This document shows positions 26,691 to 35,279 of a stretch of 64,000 bases of DNA, one piece after another. The DNA lies in the NCBI GenBank assembly GCA_910586205.1, contig CAJUGD010000013.1:1-64000 (forward strand), given 5' to 3'. The DNA is from an uncultured Lachnospiraceae bacterium (GTDB lineage Bacteria > Bacillota > Clostridia > Lachnospirales > Lachnospiraceae). Position 1 is the stretch's first letter, and each line of letters begins with the position of its first letter. The notes under the pieces are model-generated. The model had not been told where the DNA came from. It made no database searches and saw nothing but the letters and a program-made list of their open reading frames with translations. Made by a program: the position numbers and the translations under genes.

Positions 26691-28463
26691 ATGACACACA
26701 AAGAAAAAGCTGAGCAGCTTTTAAAACATCAATATCACTGCTCACAGGCACTGTTCGGAGCCTTTGCCGAAGATTTCGACATAGATCTGAAGACTGCATT
26801 TAAGATCAGCACCTGCTTTGGCGGCGGCATGCGCCAGGGAGGATTGTGCGGGTGCATTACTGGTTCTCTGCTGGTGTTGGGCATGGCCATGGGCTTTTAC
26901 GATGCCCAGGATAAAGAACTGGAGATCTACGGAAACAAAAAAACCGATGAATTTATCCGCCGTTTCACGCAGCAGATGAACGGCCTGACCAACTGCAGAC
27001 AGATTTTGGGCAGGGACATTTCCAAGCCCCATGAGATGGCTGCCATCCGCCAGGAAGGGCTGATTTTACAGCATTGCCCTCATGCCATCAACATCAGCAT
27101 TGATATTTTAGAGTCCATGCTGGCTGATTACCTGAAGGATATTGCTGAGACCAGTATTGACCTAAAGGACATCCCTGACAATGAACATCTGCGCGGTGCC
27201 CTGAGAAACATCAGCAAGCTCCATGATTTTCGAAAAAACGTAAACAATCTTATTTACGCCTCATCAAAAAACATTGGCTTTATCCAGTTTGACATCAGTA
27301 AGTTTAAGATTGTCAATGATCTGTATGGGGAAAAGTTCGGAGACCAGGTATTGGAATTTATCATAGAGCAGCTTAAAATTATCTGCCAAAAGGACCAGTT
27401 CTTTGTCAATCTCCGGGGAGACATATTCATGGTAGTCACGGAATATGACAAGGAAGAAGATTTAGTGGATTTTATCCGTCAGATTGACCGCCGGATCCGC
27501 TGCTTTAAGGAAGTAAATCTGCGTTTGGCCTACGGCGTATATTCGGCCAGCGATAAGACTATGGAGCTGCGTCAGATGGAGGACAGGGCCACCATGGCAA
27601 GGCGGGCTGCCAAGAAGAATATTCTCACGAATATCTTGTTTTATAAAGAACAGTTTAAAGACTCCTTATATAACCGTAAGTTTATTGAGGAAAATATGCA
27701 GGCTGCCATTTCCCAAAGGCAGTTTATGATGTATCTTCAGCCCAAATATAGTATCACAATGGAGCGGATCGTGGGCGCTGAGGCTTTGGTCCGGTGGCAT
27801 CACCCGGAGCGGGGAATGATTTATCCTGATAATTTCATTCCCATTATTGAGGAAAATGGTTTCATCAAAAAAGTAGACTACTACATATGGGCCGAAGCCT
27901 GCCGCTTTATCAAGCGATGCTTAGATGCCGGGCTTACCCCTTGTCCGGTGTCTGTCAATGTATCCAGGGTCCATCTGCGGGACGATGCCTGTATTGGAGT
28001 TCTCTTGGATATGATAAACAGCAGCGGTATCCCCAAATGGCTTTTAGAGCTGGAGATCACAGAGACAGCCGATGACCAGCAGATCAGCAAAAAGGCCCTT
28101 CAGCTCAAGGAAGAAGGCTTTACCCTTTTGATGGATGATTTCGGAAGCGGCTATTCGTCTCTGAATATCCTTTTAGAGACTCCCTTTGACGTGATCAAGC
28201 TGGACAAAAAATTCATCGAAAACATGATGGTTTCCGCAAAGGGAAAGCTTATCTTAGAACAGGTCATTTCCATGGCCAACAAGCTGGATCTGGGACTTTT
28301 GGCAGAAGGCGTGGAGACGGAGGAACAGATAGCCCTTTTAAAGAGTATCGGCTGCGATCATGTTCAGGGCTATTACTATGCCAAGCCCATGCCTGAAGAT
28401 GAATTTTTCGCCCTTCTCCAAAAAGACGGCAGCCGTTCTTCAGAAGCCGTCAGGCTGTTATAA
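26691..28463 (+). CDS. C_GCAxxG_C_C redox domain fused to GGDEF-EAL
   Basis: A 590-residue cytosolic protein with three parts. Residues 1-150 are a C_GCAxxG_C_C family domain: Cys17, the FGGGMRQGGLCGC block (Cys42, Cys53, Cys55), then LTNCRQILG and QHCPHAI, a possible metal or redox centre. Residues about 180-330 are a GGDEF fold whose signature is RGDIF, so cyclase activity is unlikely. Residues about 345-580 are an EAL phosphodiesterase with EALVRW, the Asn of SVNVSR, the Glu of LEITET, DDFGSGYSS, VIKLDKKFI, AEGVET and VQGYYYAKPM all present, so c-di-GMP hydrolysis is expected. ATG at 26691 follows GGGG at 6 bases; the longer frame begins with GTG at 26589 inside the leader stem. Confidence 0.88.
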   Translation: MTHKEKAEQLLKHQYHCSQALFGAFAEDFDIDLKTAFKISTCFGGGMRQGGLCGCITGSLLVLGMAMGFYDAQDKELEIYGNKKTDEFIRRFTQQMNGLTNCRQILGRDISKPHEMAAIRQEGLILQHCPHAINISIDILESMLADYLKDIAETSIDLKDIPDNEHLRGALRNISKLHDFRKNVNNLIYASSKNIGFIQFDISKFKIVNDLYGEKFGDQVLEFIIEQLKIICQKDQFFVNLRGDIFMVVTEYDKEEDLVDFIRQIDRRIRCFKEVNLRLAYGVYSASDKTMELRQMEDRATMARRAAKKNILTNILFYKEQFKDSLYNRKFIEENMQAAISQRQFMMYLQPKYSITMERIVGAEALVRWHHPERGMIYPDNFIPIIEENGFIKKVDYYIWAEACRFIKRCLDAGLTPCPVSVNVSRVHLRDDACIGVLLDMINSSGIPKWLLELEITETADDQQISKKALQLKEEGFTLLMDDFGSGYSSLNILLETPFDVIKLDKKFIENMMVSAKGKLILEQVISMANKLDLGLLAEGVETEEQIALLKSIGCDHVQGYYYAKPMPEDEFFALLQKDGSRSSEAVRLL

Positions 28464-28466
28464 AGT

Positions 28467-28517
28467 AAAAAAGAGAGACCCAAAAGCGGCTGGAATGCGC
28501 TTTTGGATCTCTCTTTT
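28467..28517. terminator. Bidirectional terminator between EAL gene and leuS
   Basis: AAAAGAGAGA-CCCAAAAGCG pairs with CGCTTTTGG-TCTCTCTTTT around a short loop (arms about 28469-28488 and 28498-28517), with T runs on both strands. Confidence 0.8.
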
Positions 28518-28544
28518 CCGTTCTTATTCTTCCTGATCTATAAT

Positions 28545-30956
28545 TCACTTACACACAATATTAATAATCCGCCCCGGAACATAGATCTCCTTGACAATGG
28601 TTCCGGTAATCTTGTCTGCCACGGCCGCCTTCCCTGCCGCAATAGCATCCTCCTTTGACACATCCATGGGAAGGGACACCACCCCTCTGGCCTTTCCGTT
28701 TACCTGGACGCCGATCTGGATCTCGTCATCCTTCATGGCATCTTCATCCCACTCCGGCCACTGGGCATGGAACACACTGTCCGTCCCCCCAAGCTGCTGC
28801 CAGATCTCCTCACCGATATGAGGGGCAAAGGGAGCCAAAAGAACCGTAAAGGTGCGCAAAGTCTCCTTGTCAATGCCCCCTGTTTTCTTGGCCAGCTCCA
28901 TCAGCTTGTTGTTGTACTCCATAAAGCCGGAGATGACTGTGTTTAAGCTGAACTGGTTAAACCGCTGCTCAATGTCAAAGACCAGCTTATGGCGCAGCCG
29001 CACCATCTCCTTTGCCTCAGCCACATCCTTGTCCTTGCTGGACTGCACCAGGTTCCAGAAACGGTTCAGGAACCGGGAAACTCCCTCGATTCCCCTTTCA
29101 TCCCACTCCGCATCCAGCTCCGGCGGCCCGACAAAAAGCTCATACATCCGCAGAGAATCACAGCCGTAATCCCGGACCAAATCATCCGGAGAAACCACAT
29201 TTCCCTTGGACTTGCTCATCTTAATGCCGTTCTTTCCGGTGATCATGCCCTGGTTAAACAACTTGGTAAACGGCTCGTCAAAGTCAATCGCACCGATATC
29301 ACAGAGGAACTTGGTGTAGAACCGGGAGTACAGAAGATGCAGCACTGCATGCTCCACACCGCCGATATACATGTCCACAGGCAGGTACTTATCCGCCTTT
29401 TCCCTGGAAACCAGCTCCTTGTCATTGTGGCTGTCCACATACCGGAGGAAATACCAGGAGGAACCGGCCCACTGAGGCATGGTGTTGGTCTCTCTCTTGG
29501 CCGGACCGCCGCACTGGGGACAGGTGCAGTTCACCCACTCGTCAATGGCAGCCAGAGGAGATTCTCCGGTGCCTGTAGGCTGGTAGCTCTCCACCTCAGG
29601 AAGCCTTAAAGGCAGCTCCTCCTCCGGCACTGCCACATTGCCGCACTTGGGACAGTGGATGATCGGGATAGGCTCGCCCCAGTACCGCTGTCTGGAAAAC
29701 ACCCAGTCACGAAGCTTGTAGTTGACCGTCTTTTTCCCCAATCCCCGGGCCTCGATCATGGCCGGAGCTTCCATTTTAAGCACTGCAGACTCCATGCCGT
29801 TCCACTCTCCGGAGTTGATCATGGTGCCGTTTGCCTCGGTGTAGGCCTCGGTCATATCCTCAATCTCCTTCCCGTCCTTGGCGATTACCTGAATGATGGG
29901 AATATTGAACTTTTTCGCAAACTCAAAGTCCCGGTCATCATGAGCCGGCACACACATGATGGCTCCGGTGCCATAGTCCGCCAAAACGTAATCCGACAGC
30001 CAGATGGGAACCTTTGCCCCGTTTAAAGGATTGACGGCATAGCTTCCTGTGAATACACCGGTTTTCTCCTTGTCCTGCATACGGTCCACATTGGACTTCA
30101 TGGAAGCATCGTAAATATATTTTTCCACTGCATCCCTGGTTTCATCGGTTGCCAAGTCTTTGGCCAGCTTATGCTCCGGCGCCAGCACCATAAAGGTGGC
30201 CCCGTACAGGGTATCCGGTCTGGTGGTATAGACGGTAATCTTCTCATCCTTTCCATCCACCGCAAAATCTACCTCAGCGCCGTAAGACTTGCCGATCCAC
30301 TCGGTCTGCATCTTCTTAACCTTCTCCGGCCAGTCCAGCTTGTCCAGATCCTTAAGCAGACGCTCTGCATAGGCTGTAATCTTTAACATCCACTGACGCA
30401 GGTTTTTCTTTGTCACTGTGGCGCCGCACCGCTCACAGCAGCCATTGACCACTTCCTCGTTGGCCAGACCGGTCTTACAAGACGGGCACCAGTTAATAGG
30501 AAACTCCTTCTCATAGGCCAGTCCCTTTTTAAACATCTGAACAAAGATCCACTGCGTCCATTTATAAAAATCAGGATCCGTGGTATTGACCTCCATATCC
30601 CAGTCATAGATAGAAGCGATCTGATTGATCTGTCTCTTAATGTTCTTTACATTCTCCGCCGTTGAGATAGCCGGATGAATCCCCATCTTGATGGCATAGT
30701 TCTCTGCCGGCAGGCCAAAAGCATCCCATCCCATGGGATGGATCACATAATGACCCTTTAAAATCTGATAGCGGCTCCACACATCCGAGATCACGTAGCC
30801 TCTCCAGTGTCCCACATGAAGCCCGCTGCCGGACGGATAGGGAAACATATCCAGACAGTAGTACTTGGACTTTTTGCCGTCATCTACATTGATGGGATTT
30901 TTCTCCCAATTCTCACGCCACTTTTTTTCAATGGCGCTGAAATTATAGCTTGCCAT
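28545..30956 (-). CDS. leuS: Leucyl-tRNA synthetase
   Basis: Class I enzyme that charges tRNA-Leu, with editing of norvaline and isoleucine. The 803-residue protein has the HIGH-type motif (PYPSGSGLHVGH, about residues 38-50), a zinc-type segment (NWCPSCKTGLANEEVV), the CP1 editing domain (TTRPDTLYGATFMVLAPEH; VPAHDDRDFEFA), KMSKS as GIKMSKSKGNVV, and a C-terminal anticodon-binding domain. ATG at 30956 has AGGAGG ten bases ahead and begins the family-typical N terminus; 22 upstream codons run into the leader. Controlled by the T-box at 31021-31320. Confidence 0.97.
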   Translation of the reverse strand: MASYNFSAIEKKWRENWEKNPINVDDGKKSKYYCLDMFPYPSGSGLHVGHWRGYVISDVWSRYQILKGHYVIHPMGWDAFGLPAENYAIKMGIHPAISTAENVKNIKRQINQIASIYDWDMEVNTTDPDFYKWTQWIFVQMFKKGLAYEKEFPINWCPSCKTGLANEEVVNGCCERCGATVTKKNLRQWMLKITAYAERLLKDLDKLDWPEKVKKMQTEWIGKSYGAEVDFAVDGKDEKITVYTTRPDTLYGATFMVLAPEHKLAKDLATDETRDAVEKYIYDASMKSNVDRMQDKEKTGVFTGSYAVNPLNGAKVPIWLSDYVLADYGTGAIMCVPAHDDRDFEFAKKFNIPIIQVIAKDGKEIEDMTEAYTEANGTMINSGEWNGMESAVLKMEAPAMIEARGLGKKTVNYKLRDWVFSRQRYWGEPIPIIHCPKCGNVAVPEEELPLRLPEVESYQPTGTGESPLAAIDEWVNCTCPQCGGPAKRETNTMPQWAGSSWYFLRYVDSHNDKELVSREKADKYLPVDMYIGGVEHAVLHLLYSRFYTKFLCDIGAIDFDEPFTKLFNQGMITGKNGIKMSKSKGNVVSPDDLVRDYGCDSLRMYELFVGPPELDAEWDERGIEGVSRFLNRFWNLVQSSKDKDVAEAKEMVRLRHKLVFDIEQRFNQFSLNTVISGFMEYNNKLMELAKKTGGIDKETLRTFTVLLAPFAPHIGEEIWQQLGGTDSVFHAQWPEWDEDAMKDDEIQIGVQVNGKARGVVSLPMDVSKEDAIAAGKAAVADKITGTIVKEIYVPGRIINIVCK

Positions 30957-31020
30957 GATTTTTCTTCCTCCTGCATAAACTTTGTTTCGTAAGAGCCAAA
31001 AAAGCAAAGGGAAAACACAC

Positions 31021-31320
31021 AAAAAAACTGCGCCCCGGAATCCTCCAGAGACGCAGGCTCAATCTGCGCGGTACCACTCTGCTTCATGTTCACACATGCC
31101 CTCAGCCGGCCTTTTCTCAATCTGGCCGCCTCCCTTATAACGGTGGGAATCCGTCCGCGCCTACCCAGAGCTTTTTAGTTCCTGTCCTGCACCTAAAAAG
31201 TCCTTCAGCCGGCTGCTCCGGGACCAGTTCCGCCCTCTCTCCCGTCCGCCTTACACCATCCGGCGGCTCTCTGCGCGGGTTTTCAAAGACGTACTCCTTC
31301 CCTTCCCTGCATTTTTACTG
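31021..31320 (-). promoter_or_regulatory. T-box riboswitch of leuS
   Basis: Minus-strand leader with the T-box element AGAGTGGTACCGCG (31080-31067), whose TGG-side bulge pairs with the uncharged tRNA 3' end. A terminator follows: CTGCG..TCTGGA with TCCGGG..CGCAG, then TTTTTTT ending at 31021. Stem I includes an AGTA turn and CAGAGAGCCG-like segments near 31295-31262. A GAA-CTG-G in the presumed specifier loop (CTG at 31227-31225) would read as Leu, matching the gene. Uncharged tRNA-Leu should favour the antiterminator. Confidence 0.9.
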
Positions 31321-31326
31321 AATCTA

Positions 31327-31355
31327 AATTTAACACAATTAGAATAGCGTGTCAA
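31327..31355 (-). promoter_or_regulatory. Promoter of the leuS T-box transcript
   Basis: Minus strand TTGACA (31355-31350), 17-base spacer, TAAATT (31332-31327). The predicted start near 31320 coincides with the beginning of T-box stem I. Confidence 0.75.
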
Positions 31356-31404
31356 GACTTTCCCCAAAGCCACAACAAAATATCTTAAAAATCCCATAAA
31401 GTAA

Positions 31405-31433
31405 TATACATTTTCCAATCCATATGATAAAAT
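31405..31433 (+). promoter_or_regulatory. Putative promoter of the effector-like cassette
   Basis: TATACA (31405-31410), 17-base spacer, TAAAAT (31428-31433), ahead of the gene starting at 31480. The -35 box matches consensus at four of six positions. Confidence 0.5.
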
Positions 31434-31479
31434 GATACCAGTTAAAGATCAATACTTAACCCATTAGGAGTACATACTT

Positions 31480-32643
31480 ATGGAGGAATTCAGCGTCAGA
31501 TCCAGTTCTGTCCGGCAGGCCAGCCAGTACCTTGATTCATTTCAGGGCTTTCTGTCAGACAGAAGCAGCGAGATTGATACCATTCGAAGACAGCTTCGCG
31601 GTAAGATATCTCAGCATGAAGCCATTGGTTCCAGGCTGCGGACCATAGCAGATACCGTCGATAGCCTTCAGGACACCATGCGAATGATGAGCCATTGCCT
31701 GGAACGGGTCGATTATTACTACCAGCGGGCGGAAGACCGGATAACCGGCCAGAGCAATCCTTTCTCGGAAATCATGGATCTTCTTTCTACCGGCTCAGAA
31801 GAAAAGAAGGTTTTTTCGTTTTTCGGGATGGATGGTTCCATAACCAACAACCAAAAATTTATGGACGGCGAACAGCATCATGATGATATTCCCGGAGGCA
31901 AAAGCGGAGGCGGAAGCGGCTCTGTCTTTACCGGAAACCAGTCGGTAAAATACGGGGACTTTGAAGGAAATTCTACAGAAAAGACATTTTCTGGAGAGTA
32001 TAATTATTATGCCTATGCACAAGGCAACAAAGACAATTTTGGAGCAGCCATAGGAGGCGATACAGAGGGCAGCGTTTTCAATGTAGAAGCAGAAGGCAGT
32101 TTTCTTGACGGCCTTTTTAAAAATCAAACCGAGATATCCTTTATGACAGGCGCAGCCGCCGGACGGGCCGGCGTACATTTATTTAAAAACCGCGATCCTC
32201 GGTACTCTGGAATCTATGCCAAAGGAGAAGTTGGCGGTTCGGTGCTCCATGGTTCCAACCGTACACAAATCGGCACAGAGAAAAATAATGGACACATTGA
32301 GGTTGAGGGGGATTTGCTGACAGCAGGCGCCCAAGCAGGCGCAGGCTTTGGATATTTAGGAACAGACAGCGACGGCAGTGAAGTATACGGTATTGAACTC
32401 GGGGCCGGAGCCGAGGCTTATCTGGCAGAGGGGACCGTCCGCTCAGGCTTCTCTATTTATGGAATCGAGGTAGATATAGGCGTTACAGGCAAGGTCGGGG
32501 GCGCAGGTGTGGATGTAGGAGGAGGCGTGACCAATCAGGGTATAGACTTAAATGCCGGTTTGGGACTAGGTTTTGGCGGTGATCTTGAGCTGTCCGTTGA
32601 CTGGACCAAAGCCTCCTGGCCATCCTGGCTCCCCAGGCCATAA
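31480..32643 (+). CDS. Helical-N / Gly-rich-C protein, T7SS-effector-like
   Basis: A 387-residue protein without signal peptide. Residues 1-90 are predicted long amphipathic helices (RQASQYLDSFQGFLSDRSSE; IADTVDSLQDTMRMM) like WXG100/LXG N-terminal modules, and YQRAE (residues 81-85) fits the YxxxD/E export motif of type VII substrates. There is no true WXG. After a Gly/Ser linker (138-148), residues 150-387 are rich in Gly, Ala and alternating hydrophobic residues (AGAGFGYLG; GAGAEAYLAEG; KVGGAGVDVGGGV; GLGLGFGG), suggesting a beta or membrane-active domain. The next gene is DUF4176, a companion of LXG effectors. No secretion machinery is in the window. Function is inferred from layout only. 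Confidence 0.65.
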   Translation: MEEFSVRSSSVRQASQYLDSFQGFLSDRSSEIDTIRRQLRGKISQHEAIGSRLRTIADTVDSLQDTMRMMSHCLERVDYYYQRAEDRITGQSNPFSEIMDLLSTGSEEKKVFSFFGMDGSITNNQKFMDGEQHHDDIPGGKSGGGSGSVFTGNQSVKYGDFEGNSTEKTFSGEYNYYAYAQGNKDNFGAAIGGDTEGSVFNVEAEGSFLDGLFKNQTEISFMTGAAAGRAGVHLFKNRDPRYSGIYAKGEVGGSVLHGSNRTQIGTEKNNGHIEVEGDLLTAGAQAGAGFGYLGTDSDGSEVYGIELGAGAEAYLAEGTVRSGFSIYGIEVDIGVTGKVGGAGVDVGGGVTNQGIDLNAGLGLGFGGDLELSVDWTKASWPSWLPRP

Positions 32644-32681
32644 CATACAATGCAACTTAATCCCAAGGAGGAATATTCAGA

Positions 32682-32981
32682 ATGAAAGATTTATTGCCAA
32701 TCGGATCCGTAGTGTTACTAAAAAATGCGAAGAAGAAGCTCATGGTCTGCGGAAGGATCCAGGTAGACTTAAATTCCGGAGAAGAAAAAATATACCACTA
32801 CAGCGGCTGCCTATATCCGGAAGGACTGATAGATCCTGACAAGCTTTTTCTCTTTAACAACGAAGACATTGAGCGGGTCTATTACATTGGTATGCAGGAT
32901 GAAGAAGAGTTTCGCTTCCGGAACTATGTTATCCAAAAGGTACAGGAAAACGAAGCCCATAAGAATACGGAAAATCTATAA
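32682..32981 (+). CDS. DUF4176 protein, likely effector accessory
   Basis: A 99-residue cytosolic protein matching DUF4176: the opening LLPIGSVVLLKNAKKKLMVCGR is followed by a YHYSGCLYPEGL segment and FNNEDIERVYYIGMQDEEE, all typical of the family. DUF4176 genes accompany type VIIb secretion effectors (LXG proteins) in Firmicutes, where small partner proteins help targeting or stability. It has a clear AAGGAGG ribosome site, starts 38 bases after the effector-like gene and is followed 15 bases later by the membrane protein, so the three form an operon. Confidence 0.82.
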   Translation: MKDLLPIGSVVLLKNAKKKLMVCGRIQVDLNSGEEKIYHYSGCLYPEGLIDPDKLFLFNNEDIERVYYIGMQDEEEFRFRNYVIQKVQENEAHKNTENL

Positions 32982-32996
32982 TCCGGAAAGGTTATC

Positions 32997-33407
32997 ATGC
33001 AGGTGAAATTTGTTTTAAGTTCTCTGTTTGGAATCATAGGCACTGTTTTTGTTCTGTTAGGCTGTATTTTCTGGCGAATCCAGGTTGTGAAAAATTCTTA
33101 CACCGGCTTGGGTGAAGCCAGGGTTGTCAGCGTCGAAAGAAGATATAACAGCTCCAGCCACAGCAGCTATTATTTTCCCCAACTGGAGCTTATGGTGGAG
33201 GGAAAGCAGTATTTCCTCAAATCCTCTGTGGGGACCTCTGACGCCAAATACCAGGAAGGCCAGCAGGTAATGGTCCGGTATAATCCGAATAACCCGCAGC
33301 AGTTCCAGATAGAGGGAGATAATGCATGGAAAATTTTAAAAATAGTTTTCCTCTCATTGGGCAGCCTGTTTGTTGTCCTTGCCGCTGTTCTCTTTTTGGT
33401 ACTGTAG
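32997..33407 (+). CDS. DUF3592 membrane protein, candidate immunity
   Basis: A 136-residue membrane protein: TM1 at about 7-27, a beta-rich extracytoplasmic domain of about 75 residues (EARVVSVERRYNSSSHSSYY; GQQVMVRYNPNNPQQF), and TM2 at about 112-134. The domain is DUF3592-like. In the third position of an effector-type cassette it could be the immunity protein guarding the cell's own membrane; this is inference from position and topology. Its transcript ends at the hairpin 33467-33507. Confidence 0.75.
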   Translation: MQVKFVLSSLFGIIGTVFVLLGCIFWRIQVVKNSYTGLGEARVVSVERRYNSSSHSSYYFPQLELMVEGKQYFLKSSVGTSDAKYQEGQQVMVRYNPNNPQQFQIEGDNAWKILKIVFLSLGSLFVVLAAVLFLVL

Positions 33408-33466
33408 AGCGTGTATCTGGCCTCACTGCCCGCAGAAGTCAAATCTAATTTCATATCAAGACAGGC

Positions 33467-33507
33467 AAAAGGGACTGCCCCCTGTCACTTGGTGCACAGT
33501 CCCTTTT
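33467..33507. terminator. Bidirectional terminator, cassette / pilus locus
   Basis: AAAAGGGACTG (33467-33477) pairs with CAGTCCCTTTT (33497-33507), T runs on both strands. It closes both the plus-strand cassette and the minus-strand pilus operon, just past pilB. Confidence 0.8.
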
Positions 33508-33510
33508 TAT

Positions 33511-35187
33511 TTACTCATACGCAATCTTCATAAGCTCCTCCGGCGTGCTGATTCCCTCTCTTACCAGCCGGATTCCATTCTCCTTTAAAGTCCGCATCCC
33601 CTGATGCTTCCTGGCATACTCCACGATCTCATCCATAGCGGCATGATTGCTGATCATGCGGCGCAGCGTACTGTCAATGGCAAGGATCTCATGAATGGCA
33701 ATCCTGCCCCGGTAGCCTGTATGGCTGCACTGGGCGCATCCCATTCCCCTCCGTATTTTCTTAATGTCCTTCCCCAAAAGCTTTTGCTCCTCCGGGGTGG
33801 TATCCATCTCCTGCCCGCAGCCGGTGCACACCTTGCGCATCAGACGCTGAGCCACCAGCCCTACCAGGGAATTGGCCACCAGATAGTTTTCCACCCCCAT
33901 ATCCTCCAGACGGACAATACTGGAGGCCGCGTCATTGGTATGCAGGGTGCTGAACACCACATGGCCGGTAATAGCCGCCCGGACAGAGATCTCCGCCGTC
34001 TCCCCGTCTCTGGTCTCTCCCACCATAATAATATCCGGGTCCTGACGCAGAAGGGCCCGAAGCCCTGCCTCAAATGTCAATCCTGCCACCGGGTTGACCT
34101 GGGTCTGGTTAATGCCTGGCACATTTTTCTCCACCGGGTCCTCGATTGTAGAAATGTTCACCCGCCTTTTGGCCAAATACTCTAAAATCATGTACAAAGT
34201 AGTAGACTTTCCGCTTCCTGTAGGCCCTGTTATATAAATGATTCCGTTGGAACAATTTAAAAGAGGAAGAAAACGCTCATAGCTCTCCTTTTCCATGCCA
34301 AACTGTCCGCCATAATCCAGATGACCTGTGGGAATTAAAAGACGCATCACTGCCTTTTCCCCAAACACAGTCGGCATCAGGGAGACACGGATATTCACAG
34401 GGCCATTCTCTGTCCTGACCCGGAAATGCCCGTCCTGGGGAATCCTCTTTTCCGCAATATCCAGATTAGCCATAATCTTAATCCGGGCAATCAACGGCTG
34501 ATGGACATTTCTCTGCAGGGTAACATATTCTAAAAGCACCCCGTCTATCCTCATCCGCACTTTCGTCTCTCTCTCAAAAGGCTCAATATGGATATCACTG
34601 GCATTGCTCTTTACTGCCCTTTGAACCAGGCTGTTGAGAAGATGGATAATGGGAGCCTCGGATTCTGTTGAATCCAAATCAGCCAGATCCAAATCGTCAA
34701 AATCATCTGCTCCAAATCCTGCGTTAGCATCTGTGGCCGCCTGTCTGGCTCCTACTTCAGCGAAATAATAGGAAATGGCCTGGCGCAGAGGCTTTTCCTC
34801 ACCTAAAAGAATCTTTAAATAGCACCCGGTCTGCTGGCGTACTTCTTCCAGGGCAAAATAGTTTAAAGGATCATTGGTCACCATCACCATGGTTCCATTG
34901 CTGACACTTAAAGGAAGAAACAGGTTCTTCTCTGCCAGCTCTTTATTTACCATGGCCACAGCCTCTAAGTCCACAGTCTGAAGGGATACATCCACAATCT
35001 CCAGATCCAGGCGGCTGGCAAGAGCTTCCAGCACCTGCTGCTCTGTGACAAACTGAAGCTCTATAAGAATCTGCCCTACCCGCCTGTCCCTGTGGCCTTT
35101 CTGATATGCAAGAGCTTCCTCCATCTGCTGCTCATTTACATAGCCTCTCTCTGCCAGAATCTCCCCAATCCGCAAATTTGCACCCAA
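33511..35187 (-). CDS. pilB: Type IV pilus assembly ATPase PilB
   Basis: Cytoplasmic hexameric ATPase that powers pilus extension. The 558-residue protein has Walker A GPTGSGKSTT (about residue 325), the Asp box ISTIEDPVE, Walker B DPDIIMVGETRD, His box HVVFSTLHTND and a four-Cys zinc site (CTGCGQEMD ... CAQCSHTGYRG). Its N terminus carries two tandem MshEN-type motifs (RIGEILAERGYVNEQQMEEA and RVGQILIELQFVTEQQVLEA), the c-di-GMP-binding module of some GspE/PilB ATPases. The start is TTG at 35187 with GGAGG at 8 bases. It is the last gene of the pilus operon. Confidence 0.95.
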   Translation of the reverse strand: MGANLRIGEILAERGYVNEQQMEEALAYQKGHRDRRVGQILIELQFVTEQQVLEALASRLDLEIVDVSLQTVDLEAVAMVNKELAEKNLFLPLSVSNGTMVMVTNDPLNYFALEEVRQQTGCYLKILLGEEKPLRQAISYYFAEVGARQAATDANAGFGADDFDDLDLADLDSTESEAPIIHLLNSLVQRAVKSNASDIHIEPFERETKVRMRIDGVLLEYVTLQRNVHQPLIARIKIMANLDIAEKRIPQDGHFRVRTENGPVNIRVSLMPTVFGEKAVMRLLIPTGHLDYGGQFGMEKESYERFLPLLNCSNGIIYITGPTGSGKSTTLYMILEYLAKRRVNISTIEDPVEKNVPGINQTQVNPVAGLTFEAGLRALLRQDPDIIMVGETRDGETAEISVRAAITGHVVFSTLHTNDAASSIVRLEDMGVENYLVANSLVGLVAQRLMRKVCTGCGQEMDTTPEEQKLLGKDIKKIRRGMGCAQCSHTGYRGRIAIHEILAIDSTLRRMISNHAAMDEIVEYARKHQGMRTLKENGIRLVREGISTPEELMKIAYE

Positions 35188-35279
35188 ACCATTTTCCTCC
35201 TTCTCTGCTTGTGCTGCAATTCATTTTGATAATCACTCATACGCATGATATTGGGATCAAAAGGTATTTTGACCGCATT

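Noticed and set aside
31480..33407. Integrated mobile element
   Set aside because: No integrase, terminal repeats or att-like duplications flank the cassette; it sits neatly between two terminators or promoters.
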